Notes under the pieces: generated by a model
The model's input: only the letters and a program-made list of their open reading frames with translations
Told to the model about the DNA's origin: nothing
Databases searched by the model: none
Assembly (NCBI GenBank): GCA_033763355.1
Contig: JANRKT010000073.1
Location: 1 to 23,878 of the forward strand
Source of the DNA: JANRKT01 sp033763355
Lineage (GTDB): Bacteria; Bacteroidota; Bacteroidia; Chitinophagales; Chitinophagaceae
DNA: 23,878 nt
Direction of reading: 5' to 3'
Translations under genes and position numbers: made by a program
Shown: positions 15,843 through 22,815 of the stretch, piece by piece
Numbering within the stretch: position 1 is the stretch's first letter
Layout: every line of letters starts with the position of its first letter

Positions 15843-15850
15843 GAAATTTG
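15843..15850 (+). promoter_or_regulatory. Weak -7-like box of mqnB
   Basis: GAAATTTG, one mismatch to TAnnTTTG, ends 4 bases before the mqnB ATG. The following TTTGCCTGATG is identical to the bases at the murF start, suggesting another leaderless transcript. Confidence 0.3.
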
Positions 15851-15854
15851 CCTG

Positions 15855-16514
15855 ATGAAGATTGCCCTGGTTGCAGCAACACATAAGGAAATAGAACCTG
15901 CGCTGGAATACCTTTCTGAAAGATTATTCCTTAAAACCCGCCACCGCTTTACTACTGTTGTAACAGGTGTGGGCATGATTAATACCACCTACACATTAAC
16001 CAAAAAATTTGCTGTTGAAAAGCCTGAAATCGCCATACAATGCGGTATTGCAGGAACATTGCACCCGGTTTATCTGCCCGGAAGTGTGCTTGCTGTTAAA
16101 GAAGAAATCATCGGCGACCTTGGCGTGGTAGAGAATGAACAGCTCATGGATGTGTTTGATATGGCGCTGGCTGAAGCAGATGATTTTCCCTTTCACCACG
16201 GCAAACTCATTAACCCGCATTACGACCTGCTTTCAAAAACCCATTTGCTTGCCATAAGAGGCGTTACAGTTAATGAAATCACTACCAAAGCAGAAAAAAT
16301 ACACCAGTTGATTGAGAAATATGCGCCGGTTGTGGAATCAATGGAAGGCGCTGCTTTTCATTATGTGTGTTTGCAGGAAGGCATACCGTTTGTTCAACTG
16401 AGGGCCATATCAAATTTTATTGGTGAAAGGGATAAACAAAAATGGAAGATGAAAGAAGCCATCTGCAACCTCAACAACCAGCTCATCAGCTTTATTAATA
16501 AACTTACCGACTGA
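15855..16514 (+). CDS. mqnB: Futalosine hydrolase MqnB
   Basis: 219 residues of the nucleoside phosphorylase/hydrolase fold. MqnB removes the base from futalosine (or aminofutalosine-derived substrate) to give dehypoxanthine futalosine in the alternative menaquinone pathway. Visible: the N-terminal MKIALVAATHKEI, VVTGVGMINTTYTL near residues 35-48, IQCGIAGTL, the region GSVLAVKEEIIGDLGV, and the nucleoside-binding VVESMEGAAFHYVCLQEG and QLRAISNFIGERD. The strongest support is the next gene, mqnD, 7 bases downstream in the same direction: a two-gene menaquinone operon. mqnA, mqnC and other steps are not in the window. Confidence 0.9.
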   Translation: MKIALVAATHKEIEPALEYLSERLFLKTRHRFTTVVTGVGMINTTYTLTKKFAVEKPEIAIQCGIAGTLHPVYLPGSVLAVKEEIIGDLGVVENEQLMDVFDMALAEADDFPFHHGKLINPHYDLLSKTHLLAIRGVTVNEITTKAEKIHQLIEKYAPVVESMEGAAFHYVCLQEGIPFVQLRAISNFIGERDKQKWKMKEAICNLNNQLISFINKLTD

Positions 16515-16521
16515 TATAAGC

Positions 16522-17409
16522 ATGAAACTTACGCTTGGGTTTTCGCCCTGCCCCAATGATACTTTTATTTTTGATGCACTGGTCAATAATAAAATTGATA
16601 CCGGAGGCATCAGCATTGAACCGGTGCTTGAAGATGTGGAAACACTTAACCAATGGGCATTGCAGGGAAAGCTGGATATTACCAAAATAAGTTATGGGGT
16701 ATTGCCGCTTGTATTGCTTGATTATACGGTTTTAAATGCAGGCAGCGCTTTGGGAAAAGGCGTGGGGCCGTTACTGATTGCAGCACACCATACATCAAAA
16801 GGCAAATCAAGTGACAACGAATTCATCCCATCCCTTCAACCTGATACTGTTGTTGCTATTCCCGGTCAGCACACTACAGCGCATCTTTTGTTTACACTGG
16901 CATATCCCGAAGCAAGAAATAAAATCTTTTTACGGTATAACGATATTGAAAACTTTGTACTCGAATCCCCGCCTCCCACTCCTGAAGGTGAGGCACATAG
17001 CAGGCTTGGCGTAATCATTCATGAAAACCGGTTTACCTATCAGCAGAAAGGATTGATTAAGGTGCTTGACCTTGGTGAGTTTTGGGAAAACCAAACAGGT
17101 TTACCCATACCACTTGGCGGCATTGTAATGCGGCGTGAACTGCAAAAAAATTTACAGGAAAAGGTTGACCGCCTTATCCGCAAAAGCCTTGAATACGCTT
17201 TCAATAATTATCCATTATTGCCGGATTATGTAAAGCAACATGCACAGGAAATGGATGAAGATGTAATGAGGCAGCATATTGACCTTTATGTAAACAACTA
17301 CAGCCTGAACCTTGGTAAAGAAGGAAGGGCTGCAATATGGAAACTGTTAGAAGTGCACATGATGATGCGGCCCGAACCGGCCAATGCCGCTGTTGAAGTG
17401 TTTTTGTAA
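16522..17409 (+). CDS. mqnD: 1,4-dihydroxy-6-naphthoate synthase MqnD
   Basis: 295 residues. MqnD converts cyclic dehypoxanthine futalosine to 1,4-dihydroxy-6-naphthoate in the futalosine menaquinone pathway. It has the periplasmic-binding-protein-like fold of the MqnA/MqnD family and the MqnD opening LTLGFSPCPNDTFIFDAL; further on are KISYGVLPLVLLDY, GKGVGPLLI, IPGQHTTAHLLFTLAYP, GVIIHENRFTYQQKGL and PLGGIVMRR. The C-terminal helices contain HIDLYVNNYSLNLG, usual for the family. No signal peptide: cytoplasmic enzyme, not a transport protein. It follows mqnB with a 7-base gap, so the two are co-transcribed. Confidence 0.93.
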   Translation: MKLTLGFSPCPNDTFIFDALVNNKIDTGGISIEPVLEDVETLNQWALQGKLDITKISYGVLPLVLLDYTVLNAGSALGKGVGPLLIAAHHTSKGKSSDNEFIPSLQPDTVVAIPGQHTTAHLLFTLAYPEARNKIFLRYNDIENFVLESPPPTPEGEAHSRLGVIIHENRFTYQQKGLIKVLDLGEFWENQTGLPIPLGGIVMRRELQKNLQEKVDRLIRKSLEYAFNNYPLLPDYVKQHAQEMDEDVMRQHIDLYVNNYSLNLGKEGRAAIWKLLEVHMMMRPEPANAAVEVFL

Positions 17410-17424
17410 GACATTTGGCCACTG

Positions 17425-17446
17425 ACCTGACTGCCGTCAGGCAGGT
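17425..17446. repeat. Imperfect palindrome downstream of mqnD
   Basis: Within these 22 bases CCTGAC-TGCC-GTCAGG (17426-17441) and CTGCC-GTCA-GGCAG (17431-17444) are alternative hairpins. It lies between the convergent mqnD and ABC ATPase genes and contains CTGCCG, shared with other gap palindromes of the window. It could be a short interspersed repeat; no T tract follows on either strand. Confidence 0.45.
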
Positions 17447-17479
17447 TGCACAAATTATTTTTTATACATCTTTAGCCGT

Positions 17480-17498
17480 TGTTGGCGGGACGCCAACA
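17480..17498. repeat. Perfect 8-bp stem-loop between convergent genes
   Basis: TGTTGGCG (17480-17487) pairs with CGCCAACA (17491-17498) around GGA. It lies 18 bases past the stop of the ABC ATPase gene (minus) and 70 past mqnD (plus). No run of T follows either way, so it is either a transcript-end stabilising hairpin or an interspersed repeat. Confidence 0.5.
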
Positions 17499-17515
17499 GC
17501 AGCTTTAATGTGTAC

Positions 17516-18316
17516 TCAAATTTTATACTTCATCGCCTTCACCAGCTCATGGAATTTTTTATCCTCCCTTATTTCCGGGTTCCATGCCAAACCCATTTCG
17601 ACAAGGTCAAGCTGTTCTGTAATGGTAGCCCCTTCCCTGCCGGGCTCATTGGCCATGATAAAAACAGTATCTGAAATAGCCAGTGAATTTTCAATATCAT
17701 GGCTCACTACAATAAGTGTATTGTGTTCATGCAGGGTTGAAATTTTCAGCAGCAATTCAACCACTTTATCAATCATCAAAATATCAAGGCCTGAAAAAGG
17801 TTCATCAAGTAAAATGAATTTATTGCCCGTAAGCACCTGCTGAATGATACTCACTCTTTGCTTCTGGCCCCCGCTGAGTTGCATAGGGTATTTTTTAAGG
17901 TGCTCTTTCAGTCCAAAACTTCCGGCATATTCATGAATTAAACCCTGCTTTTCTTTTACTGAATATTGTTGTATTGCATGATCAAGTCCTATCATCAGGT
18001 TATCATAAACCGTACGGTGATTGAAAAGAATGTAATTCTGGGGAACAATGCCCACTTGCCCAGCTGCTACTGGGTGCAGGTCTGTATCAATTTTAATGGC
18101 GCCGGTTGTTGGCTTTTGCAAACCGGCAATAATTTTAAACAATTGGGTTTTACCAATGCCGCTCCTGCCAACAAGTGAAACCACCTGGCCCTGGTGCATA
18201 TCAGGCCTGATGATATTGTATATGCTGAAGTCAATATCACGGAGAATAATTTTATCAGCAAATTTTAAACTGATATTCTCTGCCCGAAGGATCACCTCAC
18301 CTTTATGATAAGTCAT
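17516..18316 (-). CDS. ABC transporter ATP-binding protein, nitrate/sulfonate/taurine-type
   Basis: 266 residues. A complete nucleotide-binding domain: Walker A GRSGIGKT (50-57), Q-loop VPQN near 91-94, signature LSGGQKQR (147-154), Walker B FILLDEP with Asp171-Glu172, D-loop SGLD and H-loop His206 in VVSHD. It most resembles the SsuB/TauB group that powers uptake of small anions, but the substrate cannot be read from this subunit. The C-terminal extension after about 220 is short and carries no regulatory domain. Its start overlaps the permease stop by 4 bases (ATGA), so translation is coupled. Last gene of a five-gene operon whose binding protein is fused to an OmpA domain. Confidence 0.9.
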   Translation of the reverse strand: MTYHKGEVILRAENISLKFADKIILRDIDFSIYNIIRPDMHQGQVVSLVGRSGIGKTQLFKIIAGLQKPTTGAIKIDTDLHPVAAGQVGIVPQNYILFNHRTVYDNLMIGLDHAIQQYSVKEKQGLIHEYAGSFGLKEHLKKYPMQLSGGQKQRVSIIQQVLTGNKFILLDEPFSGLDILMIDKVVELLLKISTLHEHNTLIVVSHDIENSLAISDTVFIMANEPGREGATITEQLDLVEMGLAWNPEIREDKKFHELVKAMKYKI

Positions 18317-19101
18317 TTGTTGCGGATTTGAAGTTTGGTATAAGGAAACAGCCAGAAACGCAGTTGCCCCAAAACATAATCAAAAAAAATACCGATAAGA
18401 AAGATGATAACGAGGATGCCGAATACTGTTCCCATGTCAAGGTATTTATTGCTTTTAATCATCATGGCGCCCAGACCGCCTTCACTCATGCTGTAACCTT
18501 CTACCATCGTAATCATCAGCCACGATATGGCAAAGTTCTGCCGCATTACTTCCAATACCTGGTCTAACCTGCCCACTATAATCACTTCCCGCAATGTCCG
18601 CCAGTTGCTCATGCCAAGCGTTTTGCACAATTCGTATTCCTGTATGTTGATACCATCAATGATGGATAAAAAAGAAGTTACAAAAAAAGGTACGATACCG
18701 AACACCAGCATGGTTACTTTTAACTGCCCCGCGTTGGGCGTAAGCAGCGTAAATAAAAATATCAGCCCTGTTAAAGTAAGGTAGCGGCATTTGATGGCAA
18801 ACCTTGCCAATGGCTGAAAGAAAGGTATCAATGAAAGATAACAGATGAGCAGTGCAATGATTATGGCAATACCCATCCCTTTCAGCGTAAGTGAAAGGCT
18901 GCTGAAAAAATTATCCCAGAAATCCCCTGTACCGATAATTTTTACAATAGCTGAACCTACTTTAGCCGGAGTGGGAATCAAACCGTTTCCGTTAAGCTGC
19001 CATAGCAACAAAGCCAGCAGCGTTTCGGCAACAACCAGCAGCAGCATATGTTTCCTGCTGATGATGTGCAATGGTTCGAATAATGATTTGATGAATTGCA
19101 T
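18313..19101 (-). CDS. ABC transporter permease, SsuC/TauC-like
   Basis: 262 residues with about six hydrophobic segments: near 18-35, 68-93, 106-119, 127-147, 189-203 and 224-244. GNGLIPTPAKV near residue 40 is typical of the first periplasmic stretch in nitrate/sulfonate-type permeases. The cytoplasmic coupling (EAA) loop is visible as YELCKTLGMSNWRTLREVII, a somewhat divergent version: the usual Ala is Cys and the Pro after the Leu-rich part is missing. It forms the inner-membrane channel with the ATPase encoded 4 bases inside its end. A stem-loop region occupies the 94-base gap to the upstream binding-protein gene, ending about 18 bases before this start. Confidence 0.88.
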   Translation of the reverse strand: MQFIKSLFEPLHIISRKHMLLLVVAETLLALLLWQLNGNGLIPTPAKVGSAIVKIIGTGDFWDNFFSSLSLTLKGMGIAIIIALLICYLSLIPFFQPLARFAIKCRYLTLTGLIFLFTLLTPNAGQLKVTMLVFGIVPFFVTSFLSIIDGINIQEYELCKTLGMSNWRTLREVIIVGRLDQVLEVMRQNFAISWLMITMVEGYSMSEGGLGAMMIKSNKYLDMGTVFGILVIIFLIGIFFDYVLGQLRFWLFPYTKLQIRNK

Positions 19102-19118
19102 ATTATAATTTTTTAACT

Positions 19119-19184
19119 CCCCTTTATCTCCCCTCCCTGCCGTTATTGGCTGGTGAGAGGGGAATTGGGGTTTTCTGCCGGAGG
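19119..19184 (-). repeat. Stem-loop region between the binding-protein gene and the permease gene
   Basis: TCCCCTC (19129-19135) pairs with GAGGGGA (19157-19163), and flanking CCCC (19119-19122) with GGGG (19167-19170). CTGCCG occurs at 19137 and CTGCCGGAGG at 19175-19184, the latter identical to a decamer at 15760-15769. The structure fills most of the gap inside the operon and could shield the upstream mRNA or limit read-through. Confidence 0.5.
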
Positions 19185-19195
19185 CAAATGAGATG

Positions 19196-20962
19196 TTACT
19201 GTCCCAGCACTATCTGCACCCTTCTGTTTTGTGCACGGCCTGATTCAGTGTTGTTGTCTGCAACAGGTTGATGCGGGCCATAACCTTTTGATTCAATACG
19301 GTTGGCAGCAAGGCCTTTGCTGATGAGATAGGTTTTTACCGATGCAGCACGGTCTTTAGAAAGTTTATCATTGAGAAGGCTGGTACCTCTGTTATCGGTA
19401 TGTCCATACACGCCCACTTTCAGTCCTTCAGCCACCACAGCGCTTTTCAATATCTCATCGAGTATGGCATACGATTCAGGTTTAACAGCAGCGCTGCCGG
19501 TTTCAAACTGCACCTGGAATGAACGTGATGAAACCTGCTGTGTAATTTCAGGTGCATATTTTACATCAATGGCTTTGCCCCCCATCAGCTCCGGATGGTT
19601 AACGATAACTGAATTCAGGAATGACTTATCCACCACTTTACTGTAAGCAGGATAGGTCGCCATAAACTCGGGGTACATCTTTGATAAAATATCACCAAAC
19701 GTACCATACACAATTTTATACCTGTCCATTCCATCCTTACCCAAACCAAACGTATTGGCAGCATCGGCAAGGTTAAATGCCATTGAACCGCCGAGGTCAA
19801 CACGGTTGCCCTGGGCATCATTTTCAGTAAGGCCATTATAATATTTTAACCAATATGCACCATCCTTTTCATTGTAAACCTTCGCTGAAATTTTTGCAGC
19901 AAATTCTTTGGCATCATTAAATGAACGTACCTGGTCTCCTGCCTGCGCCAAAGCGATGATCAGGTTTTCAATATCTGTTCTGTGGTCATACGCAAATTTT
20001 TTAATGGTAATGGTAATATTAGGCATCTGCGAAGCATATTGCTTTGTTGATGCAATGGTTACCAGCCCGCCTTTTTGCTGCGCAATGTTTACGTCACCCG
20101 GTGTCCATGTGGCTACAGCATCTACGCCAACAATGGTGTCTTTACTCAGCTTCTTTCCATTTTCTGCAAAAAACCTCTTCTCTTTGTAACCGGTAATGTA
20201 TTTGTTGGCAGCATCAAGAAAATCATTGGCGGCAACAAGGTTAATTGCATTCCTGTCGAATGTGGTTTCATCAGGGTTTACCTTTAAACCATTATCGCCT
20301 GCCCATTTCAGTAATATATTCATGTCGCCGTCACGCAATACGCAGCTTACGGTTTTACCCAATGCATTTTTCGGGTCTGCTTTCCAGTTCACCGGCCCCA
20401 TTACCTGGTCTTCACCGTAAGATTTACCCATTGCATAAAAAGCAACCGGCTGGTATTCGGGTCCAAGGGGTTCCAGTTCTTTGCTTAAAGCGCTGAAGAA
20501 TGCAGGCATGCCATCACCCATAAAAGATGCAAATACACCTGTGGCATTGGGGTTGTTTTTATAATCCTGAGCAAACTTTACAATATCCGCAATGGATTTA
20601 TTACAGTCGTCCTGCCTCACCAGTTCCACCTGCAGTTTTGCTTTATCAAATAATGAACCCTTTGTTGTCATGGCTCCGCCATTGGCATACATCACCGGGA
20701 ACTGTGCGTTCCATGCCATGATCTTCCATGAGATTTTTGTTCCGCTGTTTACTGATTGTTCCTCTGACGGGAAAACCAGTTTGGTTGCATTACCTCCCAA
20801 TGATGCTTCAGGCGCATCGGGCAATGATACCTTACCAATATCGGTTGATTGTTTGGCCTCTTTGGGGCGTTTGTCCCACCATAAAGTTTTACCGGCATAC
20901 AAACCGGCCAATACCAAAATAATGCCCAATACTTTTCCTGATGTTTTAATTTTTACAGCCAT
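19196..20962 (-). CDS. Membrane-anchored substrate-binding protein fused to an OmpA peptidoglycan-binding domain
   Basis: 588 residues. Residues about 10-27 (KVLGIILVLAGLYAGKTL) form a hydrophobic anchor with no good signal peptidase site or lipobox, so the protein probably stays in the inner membrane facing the periplasm. Residues about 70-440 look like a periplasmic substrate-binding domain of the nitrate/taurine type (ISWKIMAWNAQFPVMYANGG, DIVKFAQDY, GVFASFMGDGMPAFF, FLDAANKYITGYKE, VGVDAVATWTPGDVNIAQ). The last ~115 residues are an OmpA domain: FQVQFETGSAAVKPES, YGHTDNRGTSLLNDKLSKDR and ESGRAQNRRVQIVLGQ, keeping the Asp and Arg that hold diaminopimelate. Such a protein would bridge inner membrane and peptidoglycan while presenting ligand to the permease/ATPase pair encoded next. 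The fusion is read directly; ligand and mechanism are unknown. Confidence 0.82.
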   Translation of the reverse strand: MAVKIKTSGKVLGIILVLAGLYAGKTLWWDKRPKEAKQSTDIGKVSLPDAPEASLGGNATKLVFPSEEQSVNSGTKISWKIMAWNAQFPVMYANGGAMTTKGSLFDKAKLQVELVRQDDCNKSIADIVKFAQDYKNNPNATGVFASFMGDGMPAFFSALSKELEPLGPEYQPVAFYAMGKSYGEDQVMGPVNWKADPKNALGKTVSCVLRDGDMNILLKWAGDNGLKVNPDETTFDRNAINLVAANDFLDAANKYITGYKEKRFFAENGKKLSKDTIVGVDAVATWTPGDVNIAQQKGGLVTIASTKQYASQMPNITITIKKFAYDHRTDIENLIIALAQAGDQVRSFNDAKEFAAKISAKVYNEKDGAYWLKYYNGLTENDAQGNRVDLGGSMAFNLADAANTFGLGKDGMDRYKIVYGTFGDILSKMYPEFMATYPAYSKVVDKSFLNSVIVNHPELMGGKAIDVKYAPEITQQVSSRSFQVQFETGSAAVKPESYAILDEILKSAVVAEGLKVGVYGHTDNRGTSLLNDKLSKDRAASVKTYLISKGLAANRIESKGYGPHQPVADNNTESGRAQNRRVQIVLGQ

Positions 20963-21041
20963 TGTCTGTTCAATTTTTAATTATTGTTATTAATTTTTTT
21001 GTCTGCTTTAAGCACTTTACTCATCGCCGCTTGTGCCTGCC

Positions 21042-21086
21042 CCTCATCACCCCTTTTTCCTGTGGGGAAAGGGGCAGCGGGTGAGG
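21042..21086 (-). repeat. Large stem-loop upstream of the binding-protein gene
   Basis: CCCCTTT (21050-21056) pairs with AAAGGGG (21068-21074), and outside it CCTCA (21042-21046) with TGAGG (21082-21086). It lies in the 126-base gap between the two-TM coiled-coil gene and the OmpA-fusion gene, starting 2 bases past the former's stop. No T tract; more likely a transcript-processing or protective hairpin, or an interspersed repeat, than a terminator. Confidence 0.5.
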
Positions 21087-21088
21087 CA

Positions 21089-22075
21089 TTACTGCAGCAA
21101 ATCCTTATACGCTCCCGGGTTCACTGTTCCCGGTTGCTGGTTTGTTTCACCGGGCTTCCATTGCTGAACATTCAGCTTAAGACCTTGCACGGGATCAAAT
21201 GTTTCAAGCATTTTCAATCCTTCCACTTCATACGTTGCATTATCGAGGTCAATCGAACGCATAAAGTCAGTTGAATAGCTGATGGCTTTCTTCATGTTTG
21301 CCAGTTTTGAAGCAATGTCTTCCTTCAGGTATTCCATGGATTGCTCCACCAGCAATTTCTTCTCAGGATCGCCTTTGAATATTTTCAAAGCAGAATTCAA
21401 TGCCCTGTTGCCTGATGAAACAGATTTATACAAATCCTTTTTCAGTTCCAGTTCATTGCCTGCATCTTCAATCAGGTAGCCGCTGTTCTTGTGCACTTTG
21501 GTGAGATAATCACCGATCTTTGCCAGGTTATCACGAAGCGGCGCCAGTTGTTTGATGTATTCATTTATCCTTGCCATCTGCCTGGTGGCGTTACCCAGTT
21601 CGGGCAACATGCTATTCTGCTGCGCAGCTTTGGCCCGGTTCATCAGTTGCGCCATGTCCCTCTCCTTCTCTTTAATCTTCAGTTCAATTTTTTCTTTCTG
21701 GCTGTCAACTGCTACAGATTGCACATATAATTTTTCACGCTGGTCTTTCATGTCTTCTATATAATTCTCGGCAATAATGAAAGGATCAAGCTCAATTACT
21801 ACGCCCACTAACTTTTTCATGATCCATTCATAGAAATAAAAAAGGCTTAGCCGCAGCTTGCGGTGTGTAATGATGTACAGGAACATGCCCAACGCTGCCA
21901 GTGCAATACCGAAATTGAGTGTGTTCCATACAATTTTTGAAAGGATGGGAATTAAATAATAACCAGTCACCCCCATTAAACCCAGGCCAATGATGATTCC
22001 GAACTTGCCGCCGGGGCGGCTCCAGTAAGATTTTAGTTTGTCCTGTTTACCTGCAGGAAAAATTTGTGTATCCAT
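21089..22075 (-). CDS. Two-TM coiled-coil membrane protein, unknown function (faintly PspA-like)
   Basis: 328 residues. Two hydrophobic segments stand near 25-46 (FGIIIGLGLMGVTGYYLIPI) and 51-68 (TLNFGIALAALGMFLYII). A basic stretch (HRKLRL) follows, which puts the long C-terminal part in the cytoplasm. Residues about 95-290 are helical and charged with heptad-like spacing. The segment ELDPFIIAENYIEDMKDQRE, followed by a long K/E/Q-rich helix and an Ala/Gln-rich break, recalls the PspA/IM30 pattern (DPxxxIxxxxxDM), but the match is weak. The C-terminus is Pro/Gln/Thr-rich and disordered-looking. The start is 9 bases after the upstream coiled-coil gene, so they are co-expressed. I do not recognise a named family; a membrane-associated scaffold or regulator of the ABC complex is inference only. 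Confidence 0.7.
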   Translation of the reverse strand: MDTQIFPAGKQDKLKSYWSRPGGKFGIIIGLGLMGVTGYYLIPILSKIVWNTLNFGIALAALGMFLYIITHRKLRLSLFYFYEWIMKKLVGVVIELDPFIIAENYIEDMKDQREKLYVQSVAVDSQKEKIELKIKEKERDMAQLMNRAKAAQQNSMLPELGNATRQMARINEYIKQLAPLRDNLAKIGDYLTKVHKNSGYLIEDAGNELELKKDLYKSVSSGNRALNSALKIFKGDPEKKLLVEQSMEYLKEDIASKLANMKKAISYSTDFMRSIDLDNATYEVEGLKMLETFDPVQGLKLNVQQWKPGETNQQPGTVNPGAYKDLLQ

Positions 22076-22084
22076 TTTTTTTAA

Positions 22085-22735
22085 TTAAAGGTTTATTTCT
22101 ATTTTTTTAATATCAGTTTCAATTTTTACCAGCATGGCATTGCACGCAGCATGGTATCCGTTCCTGTTCTGGTTCAATTTTGTTTCTTCAGTATGTGTTT
22201 CCCGTTTCAACTGGTCAAGTCTTGCCTGGTGCTGCGATATCTCCGCCGTTAATTTTTTTATCATTTCCGTATGTGATGCAATTGCTTTTTGCAGGGCTTC
22301 TGTTTCACTTTTCCTGTTTTCTATTTCCATGCTTATTTTTTCATTCACAGCCTTTTGAAATTCCTTCTGGTCTTTCTGCACCACCTGGTAATATTGTTGT
22401 GCAGTGGCAAGCAGTTTTTCTTTTGAAAGCCCCTGAACCTGCAGGGTTGCAAACACCGCAGCCATACGTGCCTTTTCATCCGGCACATGTGTTCCCAGTG
22501 TTTCCATCATGCGCCAGAATTCGAAATAGTCAGGCCCGGGCAAATTGGCTTTGCTGAAAAGTCCCTCAAAATGTTTTTCAAATTTGTCCAGTTCATCTTT
22601 GGTTAATGAAACTGTCTCATTTTCATTAACCATTGACTGAAGCGGCAAATGTTCACCGGACGGAACTGAGCCAGCCTTTTCATCAGCGGTTACTTCAACA
22701 AAAAGGCCCAATGCTTTTTTTAAAAAACTTTCCAT
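22085..22735 (-). CDS. Cytoplasmic coiled-coil protein, unknown function
   Basis: 216 residues from ATG 22735 (MESFLKKALGLFVE). An in-frame ATG at 22831 would add 32 residues rich in Cys/Trp and unlike the rest, running through the putative operator region, so it is rejected. There is no signal peptide or membrane segment. Residues about 45-115 are a compact helical part (LTKDELDKFEKHFEGLFSKA, DYFEFWRMMETLG, KARMAAVFATLQVQG); from about 120 to the end is an almost continuous coiled coil rich in K, E and Q. It is the first gene of the ABC/OmpA-fusion operon, 9 bases before the two-TM coiled-coil gene. I do not recognise a family. Association with the cytoplasmic helices of the next protein is plausible but inferred. 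Confidence 0.7.
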   Translation of the reverse strand: MESFLKKALGLFVEVTADEKAGSVPSGEHLPLQSMVNENETVSLTKDELDKFEKHFEGLFSKANLPGPDYFEFWRMMETLGTHVPDEKARMAAVFATLQVQGLSKEKLLATAQQYYQVVQKDQKEFQKAVNEKISMEIENRKSETEALQKAIASHTEMIKKLTAEISQHQARLDQLKRETHTEETKLNQNRNGYHAACNAMLVKIETDIKKIEINL

Positions 22736-22785
22736 TTTTATTTTTTTTGTTTGGCAATGTGATCTCCAGACGCATTTAGCCCATG

Positions 22786-22815
22786 CGTTTACGTTAGTAT
22801 AAGCGTTACAGTAAC
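22786..22815 (-). promoter_or_regulatory. Possible operator: GTTAC palindrome with CGTTA direct repeats
   Basis: GTTACAGTAAC at 22805-22815 is a perfect 5-1-5 palindrome, 70 bases before the operon's first ATG. On the plus strand CGTTTA (22786), CGTTAG (22792) and CGTTAC (22804) repeat at 6- and 12-base steps. The arrangement resembles a regulator site, but it is short and may be chance. Confidence 0.3.

Noticed and set aside
16522..17409. mqnD as the binding protein of the nearby ABC transporter
   Set aside because: The fold is related but it has no signal peptide, is on the other strand, and carries the MqnD opening motif next to mqnB.
17415..17843. 142-codon plus-strand frame opposite the ABC ATPase end
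   Set aside because: Antisense to a clear ATPase and rich in Ser/Thr as expected of a shadow frame.
20592..20993. 133-codon plus-strand frame opposite the binding-protein gene
   Set aside because: Shadow of the SBP-OmpA coding sequence; no family pattern.
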